From NCBI GenBank assembly GCA_947074195.1, contig CAMTOS010000023.1, positions 1-34,058 on the forward strand: a stretch of DNA of 34,058 nucleotides. Reading direction: 5' to 3'. Origin of the DNA: an uncultured Bacteroides sp. GTDB taxonomy: Bacteria; Bacteroidota; Bacteroidia; Bacteroidales; Bacteroidaceae. The notes beneath the pieces are model-generated. The model was not told the origin of the DNA. It saw only the letters and a list, made by a program, of their open reading frames with translations, and did no database searches. The translations under genes were made by a program, and so were the position numbers. Shown here one piece after another: positions 8,779 through 17,431 of this stretch. Every line of letters begins with the position of its first letter. The stretch's first letter is position 1.

Positions 8779-10299
8779 ATGAATAGTCCGGTTATCCTTT
8801 GCATTCTTCCCTTTTCAGCGGAAAATGCACAAAGCAATTTACTTTCACAATTGCTTCAGCTGACGCCCTACTGCGAGATTTATCTCCTGAATGACAGTGA
8901 TTCTTTTGTTGCCCCCGAAGGTTGTAAGCAATTAAAAGCCAGTTCACTTTATACCACCGATACCATTAAGCAGATTGCCACGCTGGCAGAAGATATTCCT
9001 TATGTTCTTCTTTGCAATTCGCCTTATAACATCACCCTGGGACAAAATGCCATGTATCGCATGCTCGATATTATTGTCGATACCGATGCAGGTATGGTGT
9101 ATGCCGACCGCTATTTGCAAAAAGAGGGTGAAGATTCTAAACCTGCGCCGGTGATAGATTATCAGAAAGGCAGTTTGCGCAATGATTTCGATTTTGGCGA
9201 ACTCATGCTATTCCAGTCGGACCGCATTAAAGCGGCCACTGCTGCCATGATCACCCATTATCAGTTTGCCGGTTTGTATGAACTTCGCCTTCGCATTTCA
9301 CAAGAAGCTGAAATCGTTCATATCAATGAATATCTCTATACCACTCATTTGAGCGAAACAAAAGATGGCGCAGAGAGTCATTTCAGTTATGTCGATCCGA
9401 AGAATCGTCAGGTACAAATCGAGATGGAAGAAGTCTGCACGGAATACCTGAAAGAGGTAGGCGCTTATCTTCCGCCGATATTCGAAGCACTTTCGTTTAC
9501 CGACAGTATCTTCTTTAGCGACGAAGAACAGGAATTCGATACCGAAGCATCGGTCATTATTCCGGTACGCAACCGGGTGAACACCATCCGTGAGGCCATC
9601 GGCTCGGCGCTTTCACAAAAGGCTGATTTCAAGTTCAATGTGATTGTAATCGATAATCATTCGACCGATGGCACTACCGAAGCAATTAAAGAATTCGCTG
9701 CCGATGAACGTGTCATCCACCTGATTCCTGATACGACCGATCTGGGCATTGGTGGTTGCTGGAACTATGGCGTGGCCGATACACGTTGCGGACGATTTGC
9801 CGTACAGTTAGATAGTGATGATCTTTATTCGGATGCACATACTCTGCAGACCATTGTAGATGCATTCTATGAGCAGAAGTGTGCCATGATGATTGGCAGT
9901 TATAAGCTGACCGATTTTGAGATGAACGAAATTCCTCCGGGCATTATCGATCATCGCGAGTGGACTCCGGAAAACGGACGTAACAATGCTTTGCGCATCA
10001 ACGGACTGGGAGCGCCGCGTGCTTTCTATACACCGGTATTGCGCCGCACGGGTTTACCAAATACCAGTTATGGCGAAGATTATGCCATCGGTTTAAAGAT
10101 CAGCCGCACGTTTCAGATTGGCCGCATATACGATGTGCTCTATCTGTGTCGCCGTTGGGAAGGAAACTCAGATGCCGGCCTCAGCATAGAGAAAGCCAAT
10201 GCACACAATACGTATAAAGACCGTTTGCGTACCTGGGAATTACAGGCCCGCATCAAAATGAACCAAATGATTGAAGATCAGGAAGAGTTACTGGCCTGA
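8779..10299 (+). CDS. Family 2 glycosyltransferase with duplicated GT-A-like N-terminal half
   Basis: 506 residues from the ATG at 8779; an in-frame ATG at 8746 adds 11 residues that look like leader sequence. Residues about 257-470 are a classic GT2 domain: [10 protein letters not shown] at 257, then [14 protein letters not shown], the metal-binding region LDSDDLYSD at 344-352, and a C-terminal EDYAIGLKI block (the ED of the catalytic base motif). The first about 240 residues ([23 protein letters not shown], then a [13 protein letters not shown] block) look like a second, worn-down GT-A domain without a clear DxD. No signal peptide or membrane segment is seen, so it acts in the cytoplasm or at the inner face of the membrane. 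It is the first gene of the seven-gene salvage operon. Donor and acceptor are unknown. Confidence 0.85.
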   Translation: MNSPVILCILPFSAENAQSNLLSQLLQLTPYCEIYLLNDSDSFVAPEGCKQLKASSLYTTDTIKQIATLAEDIPYVLLCNSPYNITLGQNAMYRMLDIIVDTDAGMVYADRYLQKEGEDSKPAPVIDYQKGSLRNDFDFGELMLFQSDRIKAATAAMITHYQFAGLYELRLRISQEAEIVHINEYLYTTHLSETKDGAESHFSYVDPKNRQVQIEMEEVCTEYLKEVGAYLPPIFEALSFTDSIFFSDEEQEFDTEASVIIPVRNRVNTIREAIGSALSQKADFKFNVIVIDNHSTDGTTEAIKEFAADERVIHLIPDTTDLGIGGCWNYGVADTRCGRFAVQLDSDDLYSDAHTLQTIVDAFYEQKCAMMIGSYKLTDFEMNEIPPGIIDHREWTPENGRNNALRINGLGAPRAFYTPVLRRTGLPNTSYGEDYAIGLKISRTFQIGRIYDVLYLCRRWEGNSDAGLSIEKANAHNTYKDRLRTWELQARIKMNQMIEDQEELLA

Positions 10300-10333
10300 C
10301 TCTCCCCGAAACCGATATAAACCACTTTTACTT

Positions 10334-11272
10334 ATGATACAGGAAGACGTAGACCAACTCTTTCAGCAACAGATTGCCGAATGGGAGTTCGTACGCCAGC
10401 AATACGAAGCACTGAGCCGGATCAGAACACGCGATGTGATGATTGATGAGTCACTTTACCGCATTCAGTTTAATCCGGCCCGTGCCTTATCCTCGGCAGC
10501 GCGCATCGATAAAGCGTCGCTGGCCAAACGCCCCTGCTTTTTGTGCGATCCGCAACGACCCAAAGAGCAGAAGAGTATTCCCTTTGGCGAAGATTATCTT
10601 ATTTTAGTCAACCCTTACCCTATCTTTCCGAAACATCTGACCATTCCTACCCGGAAACATACCGATCAGTGCATCCGCGAACGGTTTAGCGATTTGCTCG
10701 ATGCAGCCAAAGCTTTACCGCACTATGTACTGTTCTATAACGGTCCGAAATGTGGTGCTTCTGCGCCCGATCATGCGCATTTTCAGGCAGCCGAAAAAGG
10801 GAGTATGCCGTTAGAGAAAGAGTGGAAGGCGTTAGAATTCAGAGCTATCCGCAGCAAAGGGGAGGCGAAGTTGTGCTATCTGAACCGGGCACTGAATCCT
10901 GTATTGCGTATTACATCGGCCAGCAAAGAAGATGCTACGGCACTCTTCGAACTGGTTTACGATTATCTGGAAATAAGAAAGGATGAGGTGGAGCCGCGCA
11001 TGAATATTCTGACGTGGTATGAAGAGGGGAAATGGATGATTTTCCTTTTTCCGCGCGACAGTCACCGACCTTCCTGTTATCATGACGAAGAGGAATACCG
11101 CCGCCTCATCAGTCCGGGAAGTGTAGATATGGCAGGGTTGATTATTTCGGCGATTGAGCGCGACTTCAAAGGGATTACCGACGAAGAGCTGGCGCAGATT
11201 CTTCGTGAAGTATCATTACCTACACAAGACTATCTGCAACTTATCATTAAATTAAAGAAGCATCATGACTGA
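10334..11272 (+). CDS. DUF4922 protein, HIT/GalT-like putative nucleotidylyltransferase or phosphorylase
   Basis: 312 residues from the ATG at 10334. A longer reading from a TTG at 10271 would overlap the upstream gene and adds no conserved sequence. CFLC at 68-71 resembles the paired cysteines of the GalT zinc site. NPYPIFPKHLTIP near 95-107 resembles the GalT/HIT strand that precedes the catalytic loop. GASAPDHAHFQA contains H147-A-H149-F-Q151, the H-x-H-x-Q motif of galactose-1-phosphate uridylyltransferase, Ap4A phosphorylase and GDP-glucose phosphorylase, in which the second histidine carries the nucleotide. The family is named only as a domain of unknown function. Transfer of a nucleotide to or from a sugar-1-phosphate is my inference from these motifs and the amino-sugar context. 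It lies 34 bp after the glycosyltransferase and overlaps the next gene by 8 bp. Confidence 0.82.
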   Translation: MIQEDVDQLFQQQIAEWEFVRQQYEALSRIRTRDVMIDESLYRIQFNPARALSSAARIDKASLAKRPCFLCDPQRPKEQKSIPFGEDYLILVNPYPIFPKHLTIPTRKHTDQCIRERFSDLLDAAKALPHYVLFYNGPKCGASAPDHAHFQAAEKGSMPLEKEWKALEFRAIRSKGEAKLCYLNRALNPVLRITSASKEDATALFELVYDYLEIRKDEVEPRMNILTWYEEGKWMIFLFPRDSHRPSCYHDEEEYRRLISPGSVDMAGLIISAIERDFKGITDEELAQILREVSLPTQDYLQLIIKLKKHHD

Positions 11273-12575
11273 ACCGGTAATTAAAGTAGGAATTATGCAG
11301 GCCACGACACTGCAGTTCAATTTGTCGGGTTCATTCAGAGTTGACGATACGATTGTTGAAGGTCCACAAACAGCCTGTTTAAATAATGGTAATATTGAAT
11401 GGAAGAACCAGTCGTATAACGAACTGATTTTTTTACCAACCGATAAAGAGAGGTGCGACTTCGAACTGACTGATGTGGTGATTGGCGTTGACTTTCACTG
11501 GGAACGCAAAGAAGTACAACGGTTCCGCGGAGCTTTACGACTGATTATTGATGGAGACAAGATGATTGCCATCAATGAGATTGGCGTGGAAGATTATCTG
11601 ACTTGCGTCATTTCTTCGGAAATGAACGCCACTGCTTCGCTGGAATTACTGAAAGCACATGCCGTGATTTCACGCAGCTGGCTGTTATCACAGATTGAGA
11701 AACGCGAGAAAGAAAAGAAACATACGACACCGGAGTTTACCGAAACCAGTGATACCCGCATAAAATGGTATGACCGCGAAGACCACAACCTCTTCGATGT
11801 TTGTGCCGATGATCATTGTCAGCGTTATCAGGGCATTACCCGGGCCTCTACACCAAAGGTGATTGAAGCCATCGCAGCTACCCGCGGTGAATTGCTATAT
11901 TCATGTAATGAAATATGTGATGCACGCTATTCTAAATGTTGCGGCGGAGCAATGGAAATCTTCTCTACCTGTTGGGAAGAGAAAGATTATCCTTATTTGC
12001 TGGCGAAAAGAGATGCAGCAGTAAATGATCTGCCCGATTTGACCAAGGAAGCCGAAGCGGTGCAGTGGATTAAAACTGCGCCTGATGCATTTTGCAATAC
12101 TGCAGATGAGCTGGTTTTAAAGCAGGTGCTGAACTACTACGATCAGGAAACACCCGATTTCTATCGCTGGAAAGTGGCGTATTCTCAACAGGAATTACAA
12201 CAGTTATTAAGCGACAGAGCCGGAATCGATATTGGTGAAATCACTGAGATTACCGCTATTGAGCGCGGTCCGTCTGCCCGTATCAAAACTCTGAAGATCA
12301 GCGGCACGAAAGGCTCGTTTACGCTGGGCAAGGAGTTAGAAATCAGAAGATCACTTTCTGCATCACATCTATTCAGTTCGGCATTTGTTGTGGATGCAGC
12401 GGACAAAGATCGCAATGGCATACCGCAGCGATTTATCATCACCGGAGCCGGATGGGGGCATGGCGTGGGGCTTTGCCAGATCGGGGCAGCGATGATGGGC
12501 GAGAAAGGGTACGATTATAAAGCGATATTGCAACATTACTACCCCACTTCCGAACTAAAACAGGCTTATCTCTGA
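11265..12575 (+). CDS. SpoIID/LytB domain protein, probable peptidoglycan lytic transglycosylase
   Basis: 436 residues. The SpoIID core is evident: VEDYLTCVISSEM with the glutamate at 119 at the position of the catalytic Glu, then ELLKAHAVISRSWLL. A middle YSKCCGGAMEIF block follows, and the C-terminal signature GAGWGHGVGLCQIGAAMM near 394-411 leads into ILQHYYP. SpoIID cleaves denuded glycan strands, leaving anhydromuramic ends. The start overlaps the DUF4922 gene by 8 bp, which suggests translational coupling; an in-frame ATG at 11295 is possible. No signal peptide or transmembrane segment is visible with either start, which is odd for an enzyme of the wall. It may act on cytoplasmic muropeptides, leave by another route, or be a non-catalytic binder. 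Confidence 0.88.
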   Translation: MTEPVIKVGIMQATTLQFNLSGSFRVDDTIVEGPQTACLNNGNIEWKNQSYNELIFLPTDKERCDFELTDVVIGVDFHWERKEVQRFRGALRLIIDGDKMIAINEIGVEDYLTCVISSEMNATASLELLKAHAVISRSWLLSQIEKREKEKKHTTPEFTETSDTRIKWYDREDHNLFDVCADDHCQRYQGITRASTPKVIEAIAATRGELLYSCNEICDARYSKCCGGAMEIFSTCWEEKDYPYLLAKRDAAVNDLPDLTKEAEAVQWIKTAPDAFCNTADELVLKQVLNYYDQETPDFYRWKVAYSQQELQQLLSDRAGIDIGEITEITAIERGPSARIKTLKISGTKGSFTLGKELEIRRSLSASHLFSSAFVVDAADKDRNGIPQRFIITGAGWGHGVGLCQIGAAMMGEKGYDYKAILQHYYPTSELKQAYL

Positions 12576-12591
12576 AAGAAAACGACAGACT

Positions 12592-14451
12592 ATGGAAAAT
12601 ACGATAAAACAAAATACGAAACGAAATCCGTGGGCATGGATACCCACGCTCTATCTGGCCGAAGGATTGCCCTATGTGGCTGTGATGACGCTTTCGGTGA
12701 TTATGTACAAACGACTGGGTATATCGAATACGGATATTGCCCTTTATACCGGATGGCTTTACCTGCCCTGGGTCATTAAACCCTTCTGGAGTCCGTTTGT
12801 CGACCTCATGAAAACCAAACGCTGGTGGACGCTTACGATGCAGTGGCTTCTGGCTTTTGCACTGGCTGCCATCGCCTTTTCTATACCTACCGCCTTCTTC
12901 TTTCAGCTCACCCTTGCGGTGTTCTGGGTCGTTGGATTTACCTCTGCCACACACGATATTGCTGCCGACGGTTTCTATATGTATGCCCTGAGCAAACATG
13001 AGCAATCGTTCTATGTCGGCATTCGCAGCACGTTTTACCGTGTTGCCATTGTATTGGGACAAGGAGCACTGGTGATTATTGCCGGACTGGTGGAAACCGG
13101 TACGGGACTGGAACCTGCCATTCTCAGGGTAGAAGCTTCGCCCGGCTATTTTAGTCCGCTGATGCTTCCGTCTTTCGATGAACGCACATTCGATGCTACC
13201 TACCCCGGATTTATCTATACCGATGAAACCCTTCAAGCCGGGACAGTCCCGTTAGATAACGATTCGGTATCGGCCAAAGAACAGATGGCAGCCATCAGAA
13301 CGCTGGTTCATCAGTGGAATACAGAAAATGGTTTTGTCGTAAATGAAGGCGCAGGCAGTATAAATGGCGCTGCACTGACACCCAAAGAAGAAAGCGCCTT
13401 TACCGCATGGGTGCGAAACACCTTTGGTGAAAAACGTGAGGTTGCTACCGATTTATTGCCCAATATTGCCGTTGCCGGTATCCGTCTGGCGCAACCTTTA
13501 CAGGGTGATGAAGAGAAAATCCTTTATGTCAACTTTAAGAACGGTGATCCCAGCATCAGTCTGGAACAAGGTCAACGCCTCATCTTCAATGCACGCAACT
13601 GCGACAAACCGGCTTACCTTATCTTCCGTATCGATCCAAAAATTAAATCAGAGACATCGGCTACCTTTATCGGTACATCGGGCAATATCCCCTATGCCTG
13701 GAGCTGTGTCTTTATCGTCATATCTGTCTTCTTTCTGTTGGTGAGCATCTATCACAGCTGGGCACTCCCCCGCCCGGAAACGGATAAGCCAGCGACCGAA
13801 GTAACGGCAGGCAATCTGCTGAGAGCTTTCCTGAATACCTTTAAGACTTTCTTTACCAAGAAACAGGCACTTCCTGCTATTCTCTTTATGCTGTTCTACC
13901 GCTTCCCCGAAGCACAGTTCCTCAAGCTGGTCAACCCCTTTCTGCTCGACCCTATCGATAAAGGCGGACTGGGACTAACCACCGGAGAAGTGGGCTTTGT
14001 CTACGGTACCATCGGCATTATCGGTCTGACGGTTGGCGGTATTCTTGGCGGTATCGTAGCGGCCAGAGGCGGATTAAAGAAGTGGCTCTTCCCCATGGCG
14101 TGGACCTTGTCGCTCACCGGACTGACCTATGTCTACCTGAGTTTCAACCCGCTATCGCCCATGCCCGTCATCTATATCTGCGTCTTCATCGAGCAGTTTG
14201 GTTACGGCTTCGGCTTTACCGCCTACATGCTTTTCCTGATCTACTTCTCGGAAGGCGAGCACAAGACTGCGCATTACGCCATCTGCACCGGCTTTATGGC
14301 ATTGGGTATGATGTTGCCCGGTATGGCTGCCGGATGGTTGCAGGAGGCCATCGGTTATTCACGCTTCTTTATCTGGACCATTATGTGCAGTGCAGCTACG
14401 ATTGCAGTTTGTGCACTGGTCAAAATCGACCCCCAATTCGGTAAAAAATAA
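12592..14451 (+). CDS. AmpG-like MFS muropeptide/MurNAc transporter with large extracytoplasmic insert
   Basis: 619 residues. The N-terminal half matches AmpG-type MFS permeases: TLYLAEGLPYVAVMTLSV in helix 1, GWLYLPWVIKPFWSPFVD in helix 2, and FTSATHDIAADGF in helix 4. Helix 5 ends near residue 167 and helix 6 starts near 364 (PYAWSCVFIVISVFFLL). The about 195 residues between them are soluble and, by MFS topology, periplasmic. The C-terminal helices resume after FYRFPEAQFLKLVNPFLL. AmpG imports GlcNAc-anhydroMurNAc peptides, and the related MurT of Tannerella forsythia imports MurNAc. The downstream kinase and MurQ make MurNAc or small muropeptides the likely cargo. Ordinary AmpG-like proteins of 420-490 residues lack this insert. 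Confidence 0.88.
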   Translation: MENTIKQNTKRNPWAWIPTLYLAEGLPYVAVMTLSVIMYKRLGISNTDIALYTGWLYLPWVIKPFWSPFVDLMKTKRWWTLTMQWLLAFALAAIAFSIPTAFFFQLTLAVFWVVGFTSATHDIAADGFYMYALSKHEQSFYVGIRSTFYRVAIVLGQGALVIIAGLVETGTGLEPAILRVEASPGYFSPLMLPSFDERTFDATYPGFIYTDETLQAGTVPLDNDSVSAKEQMAAIRTLVHQWNTENGFVVNEGAGSINGAALTPKEESAFTAWVRNTFGEKREVATDLLPNIAVAGIRLAQPLQGDEEKILYVNFKNGDPSISLEQGQRLIFNARNCDKPAYLIFRIDPKIKSETSATFIGTSGNIPYAWSCVFIVISVFFLLVSIYHSWALPRPETDKPATEVTAGNLLRAFLNTFKTFFTKKQALPAILFMLFYRFPEAQFLKLVNPFLLDPIDKGGLGLTTGEVGFVYGTIGIIGLTVGGILGGIVAARGGLKKWLFPMAWTLSLTGLTYVYLSFNPLSPMPVIYICVFIEQFGYGFGFTAYMLFLIYFSEGEHKTAHYAICTGFMALGMMLPGMAAGWLQEAIGYSRFFIWTIMCSAATIAVCALVKIDPQFGKK

Positions 14452-14477
14452 CCCCTTATTTATAAACTTAACACACC

Positions 14478-15644
14478 ATGAATCAACCTTTGAAAAAGAA
14501 ACGCCTTTTGGCACTCGACATTCTCCGCGGTATTACCATAGCGGGAATGATTCTTGTAAACGATCCCGGATCGTGGTCGTACATCTATGCACCCCTCGAA
14601 CATGCCGTCTGGAATGGTCTGACCCCTACCGACCTGATCTTCCCGTTCTTCATGTTCATGATGGGCATATCGACCTACATTTCGCTAAAGAAGTATAAGT
14701 TTACTTTCTCCCACGAAGCCGGACGAAAGATTCTGAAACGAACCATTGTGATTTTTGCCATTGGTTACGGCATTAACTGGTTATCGACGATGTGCCTTAC
14801 CTGGCACCGGTTAAATATAGAAGAGATCAGCTTCGGCGAACACCTGTGGCGCTCCGTCATTTGTTTTGGCGATGTGCGTATTCTTGGGGTGATGCAACGG
14901 CTCGGCATCTGCTATGGCGCTACAGCACTCATTGCCTTACTGATGCGTCACCGGAACATCCCCTATCTGATTGCCGGACTGCTATCGGCCTACTTCCTGT
15001 TGCTGTGCTTTGGCAACGGATTTGCCGATAATGAGACAAACATTTTATCGGTAGTCGATCGTACTGTGCTGGGCATTCATCGTATGTACAACGACCATGG
15101 CATTGATCCCGAAGGAATCCTCAGCACCATCCCATCGATTGCCCATGTGCTATTGGGCTTCTGTATCGGCCGCTGGATGATGGAAGAGGCGGAAGTCGGC
15201 GAGAAGATACAACGCCTGTTTATCATCGGCACCATCCTGACCTTTAGCGGTTTTCTGCTGAGCTATGGTTGCCCTATCAATAAAAAGATATGGTCGCCTA
15301 CGTTTGTGCTGGTCACTACCGGACTCGGCTCTATGTTCCTTGCCCTGCTCATCTGGATCATCGATGTGAAAGGTTATAAACGCTGGAGCCGGTTTTTCGA
15401 ATCTTTTGGCGTGAATCCATTGTTTATATACGTACTTGCTGCCGTACTTTCGGTCATGTTTGGCAATATTCTCCTTATCTTTGACGGAGATTTGATGAAT
15501 CTGCAAGGGTTTTTCTATCACATCTGCCTCAACAGCTGGCTGGGCAACTATCTCGCATCTTTTGTTTATGCGGCGCTGTTTACCTGCCTGAACTGGGCCG
15601 TGGGCTACATACTTTATAAGAAGAAGATATACATTAAGATATGA
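14478..15644 (+). CDS. HGSNAT/NagX-like membrane acyltransferase (DUF5009 family)
   Basis: 388 residues with about ten hydrophobic segments. The N-terminus RLLALDILRGITIAGMILVN followed by H42-AVWNGLTPTD and FPFFMFMMG is the hallmark of the heparan-alpha-glucosaminide N-acetyltransferase family, called NagX in some bacterial GlcNAc-use loci. The histidine at 42 sits in the H-x-x-W-N-G-x-T motif, which I believe corresponds to the acetyl-accepting histidine of the human enzyme. The family passes acetyl groups from cytosolic acetyl-CoA across the membrane to amino sugars. Here it may re-acetylate de-N-acetylated wall sugars before or during uptake. It lies 26 bp after the transporter gene and overlaps the kinase gene by 4 bp (ATGA). 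Confidence 0.88.
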   Translation: MNQPLKKKRLLALDILRGITIAGMILVNDPGSWSYIYAPLEHAVWNGLTPTDLIFPFFMFMMGISTYISLKKYKFTFSHEAGRKILKRTIVIFAIGYGINWLSTMCLTWHRLNIEEISFGEHLWRSVICFGDVRILGVMQRLGICYGATALIALLMRHRNIPYLIAGLLSAYFLLLCFGNGFADNETNILSVVDRTVLGIHRMYNDHGIDPEGILSTIPSIAHVLLGFCIGRWMMEEAEVGEKIQRLFIIGTILTFSGFLLSYGCPINKKIWSPTFVLVTTGLGSMFLALLIWIIDVKGYKRWSRFFESFGVNPLFIYVLAAVLSVMFGNILLIFDGDLMNLQGFFYHICLNSWLGNYLASFVYAALFTCLNWAVGYILYKKKIYIKI

Positions 15645-16462
15645 TGGTAATCGCAGACAGTGGTTCGACCAAAACCACATGGGCTTTTATAGAAGACGGA
15701 AAATTGATGCACACCTCTTCCGGTATCGGCATCAATCCGTTTTTTCAGACGGAGAAAGAGATTCGCGAAGAGGGACGCAATGTGCTGAACGGACTTCCGG
15801 TGGATAATCTTTATTTCTATGGAGCGGGTTGTACGCCCGAGAAATCGGTGGTGGTAAAAGAGGCATTGCAAAGCATCCTGCCACATACGAAGATTGAAGT
15901 AGAGAGCGATCTGCTGGGTGCGGCACGCAGCTTGTGCGGCAGAGAGCCGGGCATTGCCTGCATTATGGGCACAGGTTCTAACTCTTGTTTCTTCGATGGC
16001 GATAAGATAGCGGCACGCGTACCGGCACTGGGATTTATCCTTGGCGATGAGGGGAGCGGTGCTTATCTGGGCAAACGCTTGTTGGGTGATTTATTAAAGA
16101 ATCAGCTGCCTGCTTCATTAAAAGAGGAGTTGTTTGCCACCTACCAGCTGACCGAAGCCGATATCATCGATAAAGTCTACCGCCAGCCTTTCCCTAACCG
16201 CTTTCTGGCAAGCCTTTCGCCTTTTCTTGCCAAGCATAAGGACAATTCCGATGTACGTCTGCTTATTGCCGATAGTTTCAGAAGTTTTCTGGAGCGCAAT
16301 GTCATGCAATATGATTACCGCAACCTGCCTGCCCATTTTGTGGGTTCGGTGGCTTACTTTTACAGCGATATCCTGAAAGATGTGGCGGGGCATCTCGGCA
16401 TACAAACCGGCACTATCGTTCAAAGTCCGATAGAAGGGCTCATTCACTATCACTCTATTTAA
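15641..16462 (+). CDS. BadF/BadG/BcrA-family N-acetylglucosamine or N-acetylmuramate kinase
   Basis: 273 residues, cytoplasmic, ASKHA fold. The phosphate-1 loop is ADSGSTKTTW at 5-14, phosphate-2 is the MGTGSNSCFFDG block at 109-120, and GDEGSGAYLGK near 134-144 follows. These are the ATP-binding elements of the BadF/BadG family, which includes GlcNAc kinases and the MurNAc kinase MurK of Tannerella forsythia. Its position directly before murQ (6 bp gap) favours formation of MurNAc-6-phosphate, the MurQ substrate. GlcNAc phosphorylation is possible too. Its ATG overlaps the stop of the acyltransferase gene (ATGA), and a second ATG follows at once; either gives the same protein less one residue. 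Confidence 0.88.
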   Translation: MMVIADSGSTKTTWAFIEDGKLMHTSSGIGINPFFQTEKEIREEGRNVLNGLPVDNLYFYGAGCTPEKSVVVKEALQSILPHTKIEVESDLLGAARSLCGREPGIACIMGTGSNSCFFDGDKIAARVPALGFILGDEGSGAYLGKRLLGDLLKNQLPASLKEELFATYQLTEADIIDKVYRQPFPNRFLASLSPFLAKHKDNSDVRLLIADSFRSFLERNVMQYDYRNLPAHFVGSVAYFYSDILKDVAGHLGIQTGTIVQSPIEGLIHYHSI

Positions 16463-16468
16463 TTAGCT

Positions 16469-17281
16469 ATGTTTACAAAGATTACAGAACAACCTTCCCT
16501 ATATAACGATCTTGAAAAGAAATCGACCACAGAGATTCTGGAAGAGATGAATGCAGAAGATCAGAAAGTGGCGCTCGCCGTGCAGCGGGCTATTCCGCAA
16601 ATCACGAAGTTAGTCGACCAGATTGTGCCCCGCATGAAGCAGGGCGGCCGCATCTTTTATATGGGTGCCGGCACCAGCGGGCGACTGGGTGTGCTGGATG
16701 CTTCGGAGATTCCGCCAACTTTCGGTATGCCTCCCACCTGGGTTATCGGACTCATTGCCGGTGGTGAGCGTGCGCTTCGTAATCCGGTAGAGAATGCCGA
16801 AGATAATACGGAACGTGGCTGGGAGGAATTGAAAGAGCATGATATTTGTGATAAAGACACGGTGATTGGTATAGCGGCATCGGGCACCACGCCTTATGTG
16901 ATTGCTGCCATGAAGAAAGCCCGTGAACATGGTATTCTTACGGGGTGCATCACCAGTAACCCCGATTCGCCTATGGCTGCTGAAGCCGACGTACCGATAG
17001 AAATGATTGTGGGCCCGGAATACGTTACGGGTAGCTCGCGCATGAAATCGGGTACCGGTCAAAAGATGATTCTGAACATGATATCGACCTCGGTAATGAT
17101 TCAGATGGGACGCGTGAAAGGCAACAAGATGGTGAACATGCAACTGAGTAACGCCAAACTGATTGACCGCGGTACCCGCATGATTATGGAAGAGACTCAA
17201 CTGAGTTATGAAAAGGCCAAAGATCTGTTATTATTACATGGTTCAGTAAAGAAAGCCGTCGATGCTTTTAATGGTCTGTAA
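16469..17281 (+). CDS. murQ: N-acetylmuramic acid 6-phosphate etherase
   Basis: 270 residues, an SIS-fold lyase. It cleaves the D-lactyl ether of MurNAc-6-phosphate to give GlcNAc-6-phosphate and D-lactate in the cytoplasm. The sugar-phosphate loop GAGTSGRLGVLDASE is intact. Glu80 (DASE) and Glu111 (NAEDN) sit where E. coli MurQ has its two catalytic glutamates. SRMKSGTGQKMILNMIST is another conserved MurQ block. The protein is about 30 residues shorter than E. coli MurQ, mostly at the C-terminus. It is the last gene of the operon. No AnmK, NagA or NagB gene is present in the window, so later steps are encoded elsewhere. Confidence 0.97.
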   Translation: MFTKITEQPSLYNDLEKKSTTEILEEMNAEDQKVALAVQRAIPQITKLVDQIVPRMKQGGRIFYMGAGTSGRLGVLDASEIPPTFGMPPTWVIGLIAGGERALRNPVENAEDNTERGWEELKEHDICDKDTVIGIAASGTTPYVIAAMKKAREHGILTGCITSNPDSPMAAEADVPIEMIVGPEYVTGSSRMKSGTGQKMILNMISTSVMIQMGRVKGNKMVNMQLSNAKLIDRGTRMIMEETQLSYEKAKDLLLLHGSVKKAVDAFNGL

Positions 17282-17296
17282 GATCATTTTCTGGTA

Positions 17297-17384
17297 ATAG
17301 CTTGCGGTCGTGCCAGTGATAGCTTGCCGGCACGCCGGGAATAGCTTGCCAGCGAGCTGAGAATAGTTTGCTGATAAATGATGG
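17297..17384. repeat. Four degenerate tandem units, 22-bp period
   Basis: ATAGCTTGC starts at 17297, 17319 and 17341, and a variant ATAGTTTGC starts at 17363. The spacing is exactly 22 bp each time. The first nine bases are kept, while the remaining 13 vary and drift in the last unit. The period is not a multiple of three, which speaks against coding. It lies 16 bp after the murQ stop, in the 3' untranslated region of the operon. Confidence 0.75.
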
Positions 17385-17431
17385 TTTTTTGTTGGTTTCC
17401 GGTATTGTTAATTGCATTTGAATGATGCATC

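Noticed and set aside
10271..10333. TTG-started N-terminal extension of the DUF4922 gene
   Set aside because: It overlaps the upstream gene and encodes no conserved sequence; the ATG at 10334 is a better start.
12439..13236. 265-codon minus-strand frame opposite the SpoIID and transporter genes
   Set aside because: Antisense to two well-supported genes, with Arg/Gly/His-rich composition typical of shadow frames and no recognisable domain.
16610..17200. 196-codon minus-strand frame opposite murQ
   Set aside because: Completely inside murQ, His/Arg-rich, and without family signature.
17297..17384. CRISPR array
   Set aside because: Only a 9-bp core is shared, the period is 22 bp and there are no cas genes, so it is a short degenerate tandem repeat.
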